The position numbers were made by a program, and so were the translations under genes. Shown one piece after another: positions 45,383 to 58,149 of a DNA stretch of 64,000 nt. Numbering within the stretch: the first letter of the stretch is position 1; each line of letters starts with the position of its first letter. Below the pieces are notes generated by a model that was given only the letters and a program-made list of their open reading frames with translations, was not told the DNA's origin and made no database searches. This DNA comes from Patiria miniata (lineage: Eukaryota > Echinodermata > Asteroidea > Valvatida > Asterinidae), in NCBI RefSeq assembly GCF_015706575.1, contig NW_024037064.1, positions 12,873,606 through 12,937,605 on the forward strand, written 5' to 3'.

Positions 45383-46506
45383 TTAAGGCCAAAAAAATAA
45401 TACTTCTGCTTCCAGTTACCCGACTGACCCTATTTTAAGGCTGCGACCCTAAAAATGTTATCTGCAATTCCCAAAAAAAAAATTATAATAATGATTGAAT
45501 AAATGTCTTTTTTTGTCTTCATAAAATACCTCTCAACAACCCTTTTTTAGTCAACAAAGCTTGTATTTATTTGTTTTCTTACTTACATTCGCTATTTTTT
45601 CAAAAGAAACCTTCGTTATTTTTACAAATTCGCTTCGCGATATAATTTTAAACTTCGCAATTCGATGTCACGGTCTAATCACGTGCGTAAACCCAGCGCA
45701 ATGCGGCGATGACTGGTTCCCGCCGCGCCAATTTAGAAGATATGATGAAATTGCGGTAACTAGTCTGTGCACGGCTATGCGATCGATAGCATGGCTACAA
45801 ACACGTGCACTGTCAACTGGTCGGATTCGACATCGTAAAAATGCCAAGAAAGCACCGATGGAGAAAGAACGTTTTTGCAAATTAATTCACAGAAATGATC
45901 TAGCTTGTCTGTGTATGTATTTTCTGGGTTCAAGAGTTCATTATGAGATTGCACTACTCGTATTTGGAGTGATACATGCCGCGTGTTTCCCGAATTTTTG
46001 CCCGTGAAAACAGGTCTGTCGGCCCATGGCGGGCCGCTCGCCACACATGCTCGCATCACACACCTCGGGGTTTTGGCTAGCTCCCCGCGTCTTGACTAGC
46101 GTGTTTCCCGACATTTTCGACCGTGAAAACAGGTCTGTCGGCCCATGGCGGGCCGCTCGCCCCACATGCTCGCATCACACACCTCGGAGTTTTGGCCAGC
46201 TCCCCGCGTCTTGACTAGCGTTGTGCATATGGTGCGAACGACCTGAATTTTCCATTATTGTTTTAAATTATCGAACGTAAATATATTGACAATAATTATA
46301 GGTAGGTTTTATTCACTTTTTGTTGCCATTTTGTGTATAGCTTTCGTAGTGCAACGGAAATAGTTCAGGCTAAAACTTCGCATATGATTGGATACCCCAT
46401 TCAATCTGCATAAAAAAAAATGGCAAAAAAAAAAAAATTCCGACCGACCGACCCTATTTTTGAAAGGCATGTAATCGGAAGCAGAAGCAATTTTTTTTTG
46501 GCCTAA
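45383..46506. mobile_element. 1.1-kb TTCTGCTTCCG-ended transposon, inverted copy
   Basis: Ends TTAAGGCCAAAAAAATAATAC and the reverse of TTAGGCCAAAA, each with TTCTGCTTCC. The interior matches 32030-33600 of the nested copy in the opposite orientation, including blocks reading RKNAKKAPMEKE and LACLCMYF. It contains a 118-bp direct duplication (units at 45983 and 46101). Confidence 0.75.
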
Positions 46507-47076
46507 GCGATGTATGCACAGTTTAGCGACGTCGCTAGATCTAGCTTTGGAACCCGACCGGAGTAGGCCTAGTCCTACCTGAATTTGTGTCCGTAACTTG
46601 CTCACCTTTCCAAATTAACCGAGTAGGCCGCCTAGGGCTAGGCTACAATGCAGCTAGGCCGCATGCAGGGCAGGCTATACTTTAACGCACAAAAGCAATC
46701 GAAATACTGAACACTATGATCAAAACAAAAACCAAAACATACAAGCAAAATACTGCCAAAATCAAATTTCTAACATAAATTTGGACAACGTCCAATCGCT
46801 CATTGTTAGGACAATATTCACGCCAAGCCATGTTTGTTCGACTAGTCTAATTAAACGTTAGGCAGTGCAGTATTGGCTTCAGTACTTGTTAGGCCTACGT
46901 ACGTGCGCGTGATGTAGTGACTGTACTGATAGTGACGGGACCGCGCCGCGTGATCAGGTCAAGTAGGCCTATACTGAGCGTCGAAATATTAACGTGATGT
47001 GATAAAAAGAAAACCATGAGTAAACTAGGCCTAAAAAATGTTTTTGCATAGAAAATACAATGTTTTTTTTACAAAC

Positions 47077-47290
47077 CTGATGTGCCTTCTATCTGCCTAT
47101 AATCGTTAAATCATCGCAGGCGTCCAGCGATCTGAACAATCGAATCGTGGACGTGTTTCATCCTGCAAGCGCGGGAAATGGCATGGCACGGTGCCAACTT
47201 GCGCGCTCGGCGCGCTCGCAGCGGCCCGGATCGGTACATGTACAGCGCGCCACGCACGTACCGCTTGAGGGCGTCCTACAGTTAGGGACG
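47077..47290 (-). promoter_or_regulatory. Possible promoter and 5' untranslated exon of the SET-recombinase gene
   Basis: A locally CpG-rich stretch (GCGCGCTCGGCGCGCTCG and neighbours) ends on the minus strand at CATCAG|GTTTGT, a possible donor. This is the nearest such place upstream of the acceptor before the ATG at 43253. Suggestive only. 46507-47076 and 47291-48600 show nothing I can name. Confidence 0.22.
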
Positions 47291-49479
47291 AGTACGTTCC
47301 ATTTTTTTGTCACACGAGCTGAATGTAGTTCATACTTTCACGCACCGACTCCTGATCTTCACCGCCAAAACGTGGACTATCGTTTAAACTGTTGGGGAAT
47401 GATAGAGCGCCCTCTTCTAGCCAAAGATATTCCAAAAATACAGCAAAAGTAACCGTGGACGTCCACGGTCCCAGTGCGTCCACAATTTGAAGGTGTGTAT
47501 CCTAGTGAAAGTCCACGATTGCCGGTATTTACACACGCACACACACACACCGACACTCGTAGGATCCACTTGCATGTACGATGTACGATTTCCCTAGACT
47601 TTGTTTACATTCCTTGATTTGTAATGCATTATTCGTGATGGCGTGAGTAGTAGCCAATCACATAATTATGCCTCCCGCCAAATTTAAGCGATTCCTGATA
47701 CTTTGCATTCGTTTCAGTTGGCATCAGTATATTCATATCCCATTGATTATTGTGCTTTACTGGGGAGTCGATTCCTTCCGTTTGAAGGGAAGTACTGTGC
47801 GTACAAATACATCGTAATCGACTATACGAGGCATGGGGCTCTTGAACGTTACTTTTTGGACAGACGAAGCGCTGGCTTCCAACGTTCAGCTTTTGCCTCA
47901 TTTCGGTTGAATCATGAGCCTTGATAACCCCTTGGAAGGAGGAATCAGGTATATTACACTTTGCAGTAATACACTAAAGTGGTTGGGATTGATATTTAGC
48001 TGTTTTGGGATTAGATTTATAATATTGAATCATGAACAGTGTCAATGTGAGCAGGGTTGTTTACGGAGCACTGTGCCATGGCAACTCTTTACATGTGTTT
48101 GATGTAAATTGCTATGCAGTCGATTTCACGCCTTGCGTGCCTACACTTTCCATATTACATGTTAGCATTTATTGTAAACTGTGCATAACTAAGTTAAGTT
48201 GTCATTGTATAACACACTTTGTGTAATGATCTTGCCATTATACTGTCATTGATGAGACCCTGGGGTTTTTCAGTCTGGGTTATGCTAGGATTTTGTTTTC
48301 ATTACACAGTGAATGAGACACTGATAAGCATCAACTGCTCCTGTGGTTGATCCATTGAGCCTAAGGGACTCTGACCTGCTTTCTGAGGGTAAGGGATCAT
48401 GTCAATTTAATGTGCCTCTAGGTCTCTAAATAACACAAAGAATTAAAACTGTCATTCGTGCAATTATGTAACACTATTTGTAATCAAATACATTGTCATT
48501 AATGCTATTTTTCTTACCTGTTATTTTATGAGGTTTTGTTTCTCCTTAATTGGCGAATAATTGGCGAATAAATACAAATCATTCAAGTTACAACAAGAAG
48601 TGTCTATTTTCTTAATTCTGGGACTGGAGCCTGGATCTCTAATCACTTGAGGAGCTCTAGACTAAGTCACCCGCCCCCGATCTATCTTTATTTAACCGGA
48701 TTTTGGGAGGGTGCCACCGGCGAGGCCACTTCAGCATGGCGTCGTAGACAGGATTCAGGTCTGCCGTCTTTGCATTCCTTGTCAGCTCACGCGATCGCCC
48801 ATTCCGTGACTCCAAGACAGGACGTAGGCATAATTTCTTTAAAGGTCGTAATCGGAGTAAAGTTCAGGTTCTTGTTGATGAAATTTGTCCCTCAAGTTTT
48901 TTTCGTGGATAAATGTACGTGTATATTTGATTGTGTCATCACTACCTGTCCTTTGCTTAAAAATCTTGGGGCCTGAATAATTGCGATTCGACAGAAGCAT
49001 TGATTAGCTAAATAGCGATTATTGTACCCGTTGTATTTCATTATTGCATTTTTGCACTTTTTAGTAAGCTTAATTAATGCAGTTATTGCAGTGCTTTGAA
49101 ATTAGTGTTTGTATGTAATCCTGATACTGTATGTGCGCAAATTCTGCATGTAGGGTCTACATGTACATGGGGCGTACATGTTCTGTACATGTACAGGACT
49201 ACACTGTATTGCTTGTGTACACTTACATGCATATCATTATTTGCATGGTGTACGAAATTCTAGGGGCTTAGCCTGATCCTCAGTGTCCGTGCTGCCCTGT
49301 AGAGGGTACATAAAGACAAACCAAGTCTACGGTGTCCTATTAAGGAAACCACTCTGCGAAATAGATAAATAAAACTAATACTTGATTTTTCTTTTTCACA
49401 CCTGTTTCTTTGGTAAAATTTGGCTGTGATTGACAGTACTTGTTTTTGGATTAGGTCTATTTGTCGCCTGGCTGGACAT

Positions 49480-50480
49480 CATGCCCCCTCCAGAAAATAT
49501 TGCAGAGGTCATCGCTCAATCGAATGCAGCGCTTGCACAAACGTTGGCCAGTGCCCTTCAAAACTTAAGGTATTAGCGCGCACCATCAATCAAACTTAAG
49601 AAGTTCAGTGGTCCCCCTCGAAAGTTAGGTGACCCCACCTTAGGGGAGTGGCTGCATGACTTAGATACTTACACAAGACAGCTTGGGCTTACTGATGCAG
49701 AGGTTGTTGATGTTGCCCTAGATCACTTGTGTGGCGAGGCTCGAGAGGAAGTTCTTTGTTGAGAGGAAGCATTGCTGAGTCGTCGGTTTGTGGTTGAATC
49801 TGCCCAGTCTTTGAATGCTACCTTTTATGTGAGGCTGCAGAATGATGATGAGACCTTGGCTGATTACAGTAGGTGTCTCATGGGACTCTATAGTCGCATG
49901 GAAGCTGCTGCAAAAAGCCCCTCTAAGGAGGCAGCTCTTTCTAGTCTGAGAGAATGAGCCCTTAGAGAGCAGCTGATCAAGGGAGTTAGAGATGTCTCCG
50001 TTAGAAGGGAACTCCGCCGGTTGGTTTTAGACCATGACAACGTGTCTTTTTATGAAATCCGGGAGTTGGCCCTAACTCTTTTGGCTGACACGGAAGAGGT
50101 AGTAAATGACTCTGAGTTGTGCTTGGTCAGGGGTCAAGACAAGGAAAAGGTGAAGAGTTCAAGCAAGTCCGGCACAGGTGACACCAAAATCTTGAACGAC
50201 ATGGTTGATGGCCAGCGCAGGTTGCAGGCTGCAGTTGAGCAGTTAGTCCAGCAGCAGGCCCAAATGAGCCTGCACATGCAAACTATGGCTTCATCTCTGA
50301 AAGGTTCAGTCGAAGATCGTGCTCCTGCAAAGAAGTTTGCTCAAAGTTCTGTGGTCTGTGACTATTGCAACAAGACGGGTCATGTGTTGGAAAAGTGTTT
50401 CAAACGGCAGCATGACTTAGCGAAAGGTGGTACAGGTGAAGCGAAGCAAGGCCAACTTTCGGGAAACGGTGCCCCTCCGT
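49480..50480 (+). mobile_element. Ty3/gypsy gag region
   Basis: A start region reading MPPPENIAEVIAQSN, a capsid-like stretch and a CDYCNKTGHVLEKC knuckle (CX2CX4HX4C) near the end. This is the nucleic-acid-binding part of gag. Broken. Confidence 0.75.
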
Positions 50481-50499
50481 CATAGAGAGCACAATGGCG

Positions 50500-51000
50500 G
50501 AGGAATCCCAAGTGCTCACTGAAAATGATAAGGAATCTTCCAAGAATCCAGGACCTGGGCCAATAGGATGGGACTTTTCTGATGTCGATCGAATGATTTC
50601 TTTGAATGATCGTCGTAAGCTCCTATCTAGCAGCCTGACAGCGAACATCCGAATTTATGGGGTGTCGGCCAACTGTATACTAGATACAGGGGCCGAAACT
50701 TCCCTTATCTCTCTTCGATTCTATCTCAAGCACTTGGTTGGTAAAGTGGGGGCCTTGATGAAGTGGGCACCTATATCAACTTGAGAGGGGCTAATGGTCT
50801 TGAGATCCCGGTTGCGGGGTATTTAGAGGCACCTATTGAGGTGAAGGGTCGGACTTTCCGAGATAGCTTTCTTGTTTCCCATCAAGAATCTGATTCAGGG
50901 GGCAGGAGAGATACATTTCCCATCCTTCTTGGTTGCAATGTATTGAGAGTGATAGTTTCTCAGCTGAATCAAAGCAAGGTTCGTCAGTTAACTCCTGAGT
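50500..51000 (+). mobile_element. Ty3/gypsy protease region
   Basis: CILDTGAETSLIS is the DTG/A active-site motif of a retropepsin, followed by a retropepsin-like core. Broken. Confidence 0.75.
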
Positions 51001-51679
51001 AGGACCTAGCCCTAAGATGGTTTGATGGTGAGAAGACTGGACAGAAGTCAGCACAGAGAGTTGAGGAGAAGCCCAGCACAGTTGGGGTAGCTGAGACCTG
51101 GACCCAGTGTTGTGAGGTTATACCTCCAGATTGTGCCAGGCTTGTGACTTGTGAAATTCATCAGGGGCAAGAAGAATCCCCAGACAGTGTTGTTCTTTTC
51201 TGAGCCACTACACTTGAGACTGAAGATGGTGTAGGCTGTGAGGACGTATCCCCCACTTTTGTGGAGGGTGTCCAGAAGATTGAAGGCTCATCTGTTGTGC
51301 TGTTGGTGGCCAACACCTCTAGAGAGCAACTTACAATTCCAGCGTTTACTAAATTGGCAACTGCAACACCAGTGGCGGAGCAAGAACAGATTGAAGTAGG
51401 CATGCTTGATGGTCAAGCCGCGGTGGTGGCGCACACAGTGGTTCTCGACCCGCTGGGGGTGGACGAAGGTGAGACATCCACGAAGGAAAGGGTGAAAGCC
51501 TTTATTAGCCGAGTTATTCACCTTTTCAGATGCTTCGTCATATCTTTTACCTCCGTGTATCTCTTTGAAGGAGCTTGGAGATAGTGAGCAGTTGCTGCTG
51601 CAGCACTTGTGAAGAAGCACGAGCGTGCATTTTCCATGGGACCGTATGATGTGGGCTTTTGTAACCTCATACCCCATGA

Positions 51680-52990
51680 GATCAAGCTTGTCGACGAGAA
51701 GCCTATTCGTCAGCCGTATAGACGGGTGATTCCAAGTGTCTCAAGTCAGGAAGATGTTGCATGATTTGCTGGAGAAGGGCGTAATAAGGAAATCAGTCAG
51801 CCCTTATGCCAGTCCTATTGTTTTGGTGCGTAAAAAGTCTGGGCAACTCCGCCTATGTTTTGACTATAGGCGGCTTAATGAGAAAAAATCGGAGGACTGC
51901 TTCCCTCTTCCTCGAATCGAGGAGACTCTAGAGTCCTTAGCTGGAGCCAGACTGTTTTCCTCACTAGACCTGGCACACGGCTATTTCCAAGTTACAATGC
52001 ATCGAGATTCGGTTCCCCAGACTGCGTTTAGAGTGCCTTGGGGCCTCTACGAATTTCTCCGTCTTCCACAGGGGCTGATCAACAGTCCGAGCACTTTTCA
52101 ACGCATCATGGAAGCCATTTTTGGTGACCTCAATTTCTCCCTACTAGTTCTTTACCTAGATGATGTCCTAGTGTATTCATCCACCTTCGAAGAACACTTG
52201 AGCAGGTTAGACAATGTTCTCGGTCGACTGTCCAGCAACGGCTTGAAGTTGAATGGAGCTAAGTGTCAGTTCTTTCGGGGCACCGTGCATCATCTTGGGC
52301 ATGTTGTGTCCTCTGAATGTGTCTCTGCGGACCCAGATAAGGTGTTGAGAATAAAGCAGCTGCCAGTTTCAGCAAATGCAGAGCAACATCGCTCATTTTT
52401 GGGCATGGCGTCTTACTATCGCCGATACGTGAAAGGGTTCTCAAAGGTTGCTAGCCCTCTTCATACTCTTGTCGGCAAGGCTGTGACAAAAGCAGGGAAG
52501 GCACCCTATCCATTTTTGTGGTCGGCTGAAGCTGATAAGGCTTTTCGTGCTCTGAAGATGGCATTGATTGAGGCACCAGTTCTGGCCTTCACTCGTTTCG
52601 ACAAGGACTTTGTTCTAGAGGTGGATGCTTCGCTGGCTGGTTTAGGGGTCTGTCTGTCACAATATGATGACGATGGTCATCTTCACCCGGTTGCATTTGC
52701 CAGTCGTAGCCTGCGGCGGCCGAAAAGAAATTACCCAGATATGTCGAGCTTCAAGTTGGAGCTGCTAGCGTTGAAATGGGGAGTGTCTGAGAAATTCAGA
52801 GATTACCTTTTGGGGCGTCACACTGTGGTATGGACGGACAACAACCCGTTGGCACATTTGTTTACAGCAAAACTTGGTGCTATCGAGCAAAGATGGGTGG
52901 CCCAAGCTGGCACCGTTCCATCTAGACATACGTTACAGATCTGGTCGCACAAACAAGTGCGCAGACGCTCTAAGCCGCAACCCAGCGAAT
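51680..52990 (+). mobile_element. Ty3/gypsy reverse transcriptase and RNase H region
   Basis: The finger and palm motifs are present: RLCFDYRRLN, FSSLDLAHGYFQ, LPQGLINSPSTFQ and the YLDDVLVYS catalytic box. Next come the connection domain and an RNase H with LEVDASLAGLG and TDNNPL. The order and motifs are typical of Ty3/gypsy. Confidence 0.9.
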
Positions 52991-53039
52991 TAAGAACTGA
53001 ATGCTATCTCTGTACAGACGGTTCTGCAGAGCACCCCAG

Positions 53040-54460
53040 TGCCACCTGAAGTCAGTTGCGGTGGTAGACGTTTAGATGAGGTCCATTGTGACGAGGCTAA
53101 ACCGGTGGGCGAGAGTCAATTTCCATTGCCTTCATATACGCTTGGTGAGCTTGCCTCCATGCAGAAGGATGACTTTGCGTTGGGTGAGATCTGGAGACTG
53201 CGAGAGCGCGGTTGGCAGCCTGGCTTTGAACATCATGCCTCACCTGAGATAAAAAAGGCAGTTGCAGGCTGGGTCAGAGAGTGGTCTCGCATGGTTGAAC
53301 GAAAAAGCGTCCTTTATCGGACTATCAATGATCCTGGTCTGGGGGAGATCCTTGAGGTGCTCATTCCGGAAAAGCTTCGGGCAGAATTGATTGGTTCTGA
53401 TCATGACAAATGGGGACACCAAGGTACAGGTAGAACCATGGGGCTACTTAGGCAACGATGTTTCTGGCCGGGGATGGGTACACAAGTCCGGGAGTACATA
53501 AAGTGTTGTTTTGCTTGTACGGTGGCAAAGGCACCGATCCCTGTTGTGCGTGCACCCATGAAGCATCTGCTGGCGTTCCAGCCTCTGGAATGTCTTGCCA
53601 TAGACTTTGTGAAATTGGATCGAGGTCTGGGTAACCTGGAGGATGTTTTGGTAATGACCGATGCATTTACGAAATTCGCCATGGCTGTGCCCTGTACAGA
53701 TCAAACTGCTCCACAGGTAGCTTGGGCCATCAATGATCACTGGTTTGTCCATTATGGAATTCCTGCTAGGATTCATGCGGACCAGGGCCGCAACTTTGAA
53801 TGTAAACTGATCCACGAGTTCTGTGCCCTATATCAGATTAAAAAAACCAGGACCAGTCCATACAACCCACAGGGAAATTGTCAAACAGAACGTTTTAACC
53901 GTACACTTTGTGGTCTGATCAAGTCGGTTGATAGTCAGGACCGGTTCCGTTGGCCAAAGTTGCTTCCTCGACAAGTATTTATGTACAATTGTACGCCACA
54001 CAGTGTAATGGGGTATTCCCCTTACACACTGATGTTCGGTAGGACTCCCAAACTGCAATTGGATCACCTACTTGGGGGTGTGCGACCATCTTGGGAGGAA
54101 AGCGCCATAGATCAGCAGGCAAAACTATTGAAACGGGCACTTGAGATGGCGAAGGAACGCATGATAAAACTGGCTGCTTCTAATAAGTGCCGATACGACA
54201 AACATGCTAAGGCCTGCCCCTTGCTAGTTGGTAGTCGGGTGCTGGTACAGCAGAGTGGTTTCAAGGAACGGCATAAGTTGGCGGACCATTTTGGGCATGA
54301 GCAGTATGTTGTAGTAAAGAGTTGTCCAGATAAGGACTTGTATGCTGTTAGACCGGTGCAATGTGGGCCTGAAAAATGGCTCAATCGTCGAAAACTTATC
54401 CTTGATCTAGAGGATCATATGACACACCTGCATGCAAGGTGCCCCTTCATAACCATTCAC
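53040..54460 (+). mobile_element. Ty3/gypsy integrase region
   Basis: An HHCC zinc-binding part (H...H...CCFAC) is followed by the DDE core with AIDFVKLD, HADQGRNF and NPQGNCQTERFNRTL. A chromodomain is not evident. The family is clear from order and motifs. Confidence 0.9.
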
Positions 54461-54817
54461 TGAATACTCCTGTTGCAGAGTCCGATGAGGAGAGTGGGAA
54501 CGAGGAATATGTTCCTTTGGTGGTGCCAGTGCAGCCCAAGAAAGTGGTCGGCCCTGCTGGTCCAATCAGGGAGCCACTCTACCCTGAGGCACAGCCTCGA
54601 CGTTCAGCATCAAGGAGCATCAGGGAAAGAAGCCGGTGCGTCATAGTGAACTGTATACGTAAGTAGTAGCTCGCTCACCTGAGCGAGACAAGGCCACTGC
54701 TACTCTTTAGTTGCCAGGCCGTCACGTACTGTTCTCCGACCCTGACACCCATTGTAAATACGTTTTCTACTTTTGGCTTTTGTTTAATTTACCTTGTGAA
54801 CACGGGCAAAATTTGAA

Positions 54818-55132
54818 GTGTTCATGTGCAGTATTGTCATGGCAGACCAAATTTGTTACTTGTTCGGGCATTCTTTTCCTGCGAGATTAGCAAAAATGGC
54901 GCGTGATCGGTCTGTCCCAGTGGAACGCATTGTTAACCTCCCGCTAGGCATACACCTCCGGATTAGGGGATACTCAGGGTTGTCAATTTCGAGGGTGCGT
55001 GCGGCACTGAGGATGGGACATCCGAACGTGGGTTTGTACACCCAAAGGCGTATAAATCAGCCCAAACATCTTGTAGATGGCTGCCATCTCACTGAGAGGG
55101 CCATGCGGAAATACTGTGTTGGAATCAAATAG
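54818..55132 (+). CDS. Short SGNH-hydrolase-like open frame
   Basis: This 104-residue frame begins near the GHSF word (block I of SGNH/GDSL hydrolases, usually GDS or GHS) and ends near DGCHLTERAMRKYC, which resembles block V (DxxH). It is much shorter than a full SGNH domain, so it is probably a remnant. It lies between the Ty3/gypsy integrase and the BEL/Pao LTR, and may have been carried by a mobile element. It is not certain to be expressed. Confidence 0.4.
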   Translation: MFMCSIVMADQICYLFGHSFPARLAKMARDRSVPVERIVNLPLGIHLRIRGYSGLSISRVRAALRMGHPNVGLYTQRRINQPKHLVDGCHLTERAMRKYCVGIK

Positions 55133-55231
55133 GTTCTGTTGAGACCGAGAAATTATATCGTGAGTTATTCCTTGAGCACTTGTATTTGTAAAAGTGTTGT
55201 CACATGCAAGCTGGATTTTGCTCATGGTGGG

Positions 55232-55675
55232 TGTAGCTTAGTACATGGGAAATAAATTGTCGAAACTCTATTTTAGAACTCGCTCCAGTCCTTTTATTTG
55301 TCTCCACTTGTGTACACTTTACTTGATCCTTCATTGACTGGTTATAATTGCTCAACTGATGTGCGCGGCGATCTAAGTGGATATGGCCTGGCAGTGAGCG
55401 GTTCACTGCAATAAATGACAAAACTCTAATGAATAACTAGCCAAAAACAAAGGAATTTACATGACCCTTGAACGATACACATAACAATGCAGTGATTTCA
55501 CGTACAGATTCTTCCAAATTATGACCCAGATATCCCACAGATTTAAACGATTAAACACTTCAAAATGCCCCCCAAATTAACCCAAATATCTTCTTCAAAG
55601 TTAACATTTAACGATTAATAACAATTGAAACAGAAATCATACCGATTGTGTAGAGTCCGGGGAAACCTAAGCCTT
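55232..55675 (-). repeat. BEL/Pao LTR (3' LTR of the minus-strand element)
   Basis: Runs from TGTAGCTTAGTACATGGG to GGGGAAACCTAAGCCTT and matches 61463-61905 closely. It contains AATAAA-like words. It abuts sequence following the Ty3/gypsy copy. About 210 bp lie between it and the pol reading frame. Confidence 0.9.
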
Positions 55676-55884
55676 AAATTTCTGGAATTACGTTCACAAC
55701 GAATCAGTACATGTCGCGCTTGACCCTTGACCTACGCGCAAGCCTGCACATGTAAACAAAGGGCGCCCCCAAAACAAATCACGAATGAAATTTGATGTAA
55801 CTGGTAAGTCAACGTTACATTCCCAGCCCCAAATGAACTTTCTTACTAGATTTTCATTTTCCCCAAACTTTATGTAACGTCCCC

Positions 55885-58070
55885 TTAAAGTCTGAATAAC
55901 AACAACAACTTAGTTCTTGGCACTCTCGACGAGACACAGCTTGGTGAATGGTCGTCTGAAGTAGCCAGTCCCGGTCTTGACCTCCACCTGTCGGACGTTG
56001 CCTTCATGGTCTGGGTAGGTTTGGCTGACTCTTCCCAAAGGCCAATGACCGAGAGACACCCTGTCATCCGCCACCAGGACCAGATCTCCAACTTGAAGAT
56101 TCTGTACTCGCTGCGTCCACTTCTGTCGAAGTTGCAATACAGGTAAGTACTCTCGAAGCCAACGCTCCAAAATTGGTCGGCCAGAAACTGAGCTTGACGC
56201 CAACGTCGACGGCTGTATGCATCTTCCTTCTGAAACAGACCTGGGGGTAAGCTGGGATTAGCCCGCAACAGCAACAAATGATTCGGTGTCAGAGGCTCGA
56301 CGTCACCTGGATCAAAACTCAGTGGGGTCAATGGTCTGGCATTGAGAATTGCCCCGACCTCTGCCATCAAGGTAAGCAAAACTTCGTCAGACACAACTTG
56401 CTCCTTCAACAAATACCTCAAGATCTTGCTCACAGACCGTATTATTCTCTCCCATACACCGCCCATATGGCTTGCTGTTGGAGGATTGAATTGCCACCTG
56501 ATACCCTGCTGCAGCAGAAAGTCACTAACCCTCCGCTGATTCAGGTCATCAAGACTTTCCCGCAGCTCTCGCTCTCCCCCGACGAAATTTGTGCCGTTAT
56601 CACTCATGATGATCTGTGGTTTGCCCCTTCTTGCGATAAATCGTCGAAGTGCGTTGATAAAGGCATCGGTATCCAGAGAGTGAGCAACTTCAAGGTGGAC
56701 TACCCGCATCGATAAACAGGTGAAGATGCACCCATACCGTTTGATGTGACTCCGGCCTTGCTTCACGTAGACGGGACCGAAGTAGTCAACACCGACCGAT
56801 GTGAACGGAGGATTATCTGGCGTTACTCTAGCCGCCGGTAAGTCACCCATGAACTGTTGTCTCAATGGAGCATTCCTCTTCTTGCACTCGAAGCAGTTGC
56901 CAATGACACGTCTTACAGTTGCGCCACCTCTGACGACCCAGAACTTCTCCCTCAGCGACGACCATGTCATTCCAACCCCGGAATGCCCTACTAGCAAGTG
57001 ATGGTGAATGATAACGAGCTCTGTCACCTTATGGTTGCTGGGAAGAATAATCGGGTGTTTCATCTCCTGATCAATTGGTGCGTTTCTAAGGCGACCGCCT
57101 ACTCGCAAGATGCATCCATCAAAACAGGATTCAGTTTGTGAAGAGAGAACTGTTGCCCCCTGGACTTCCTTCCGCAGGTGGCCGTCTCCTGCTTCCTCGA
57201 GTGAAGTGCATCTATCTCTTTCTACGGAAAGACCTCCTTGTTTAAGGCTTGAGTCATCTGCTAATCCCTTGCAGTGGGTGTGAAGATACTGAACGAAACG
57301 CAAGAGCCAAGCAACGCCTCTCTTCAATCGGTTCCATGATAAGTACTTGGTCAAGAATTCATTAACCTTCGGCTTCTCTCGCACTAAGGCTGTCTGCGTC
57401 ACCACCCTCTTGAGTTCAGGATCTCTCTCAAGAGCATCATTGAGCGGCAATATGTCAGGGTTTGGTACAGTACCCTGCATGACAACTGGAGGTATTGGCC
57501 AATGATCCTCATTCATCATCAGGAACTGCGGCCCCTTTAACCAGCGGCCATCTTTGATCATCCTTTCAGCGCTCAGGCCCCTGGACCCTTCATCTGCTGG
57601 GTTGGATGCAGTGTTGACATATCGCCACTGTGACTCATCGGTGGCATCTTGGATCCTTGCGACCCGATTTGCCACAAAGGTGCGTAAGCGCCTACTCTCG
57701 TTTCTTATGTATTGCAGAACCGAAGTTGAATCATTCCAGAATACAATGTCGGTGATGGGCAATCTCAGCTCTTCCTGAACCATTTTGCTGAGCTGAACTG
57801 ATAGGACAGCTGCCGTAAGTTCCAACCTCGGTATGGATATCGACCTCTTAGGACACATCCTTGCCTTCCCAATGATGAAGGGACAGTCTATCCTTCCTGA
57901 TCCATCCGCTGTCCGTAGGTAAGCCAGGGCCGCATATCCACGCTCGGAGGCGTCTGAAAAGAAGTGCAGCTGACTGATTGCAGTATCTTCTAGCTCCCTT
58001 GGTCTCAAACACCTGGGGATGGTGAGAGCCTCCAATCTTGGCAGGTCATCCAACCAGCGCTTCCATCTAA
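55885..58070 (-). mobile_element. BEL/Pao RNase H, integrase and DUF5641 region
   Basis: RNase H-like HFFSDASERGYAAL and NDSTSVLQYIRNES, then an integrase zinc part (HHLLVGHSGVG, CFECKKRNA), the DDE core (GVDYFGPVYVK, MSDNGTNFVGG, HMGGVWER) and a C-terminal DUF5641 (LQVGDLVLVADD, WPLGRV). Confidence 0.9.
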
Positions 58071-58149
58071 ACAATTATCGCTCCTCAACCTTTTCGTCCC
58101 AACCTAGCTTCTTGCTGCAGATATCCTGAAGCAAAATCTTGGCAGGCCT

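Larger units (their letters stand above)
49300..54720 (+). mobile_element. Ty3/gypsy (Metaviridae) retrotransposon, broken copy
   Basis: Parts follow in the usual order: gag with a CCHC knuckle, aspartic protease, reverse transcriptase, RNase H and integrase. The copy is broken in several places (roughly six to eight). A possible leader with AATAAA upstream reaches back to about 48600, but I could not identify a matching LTR pair, so both outer limits are approximate. With several breaks and no LTR pair it looks older than its BEL/Pao neighbour. Confidence 0.85.

Noticed and set aside
47147-47924. Small plus-strand frames near 47.1-47.9 kb as genes
   Set aside because: No domain, no splice support and ordinary composition. 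The only notable item is a 16-bp palindrome (CCGTGGACGTCCACGG) near 47452.
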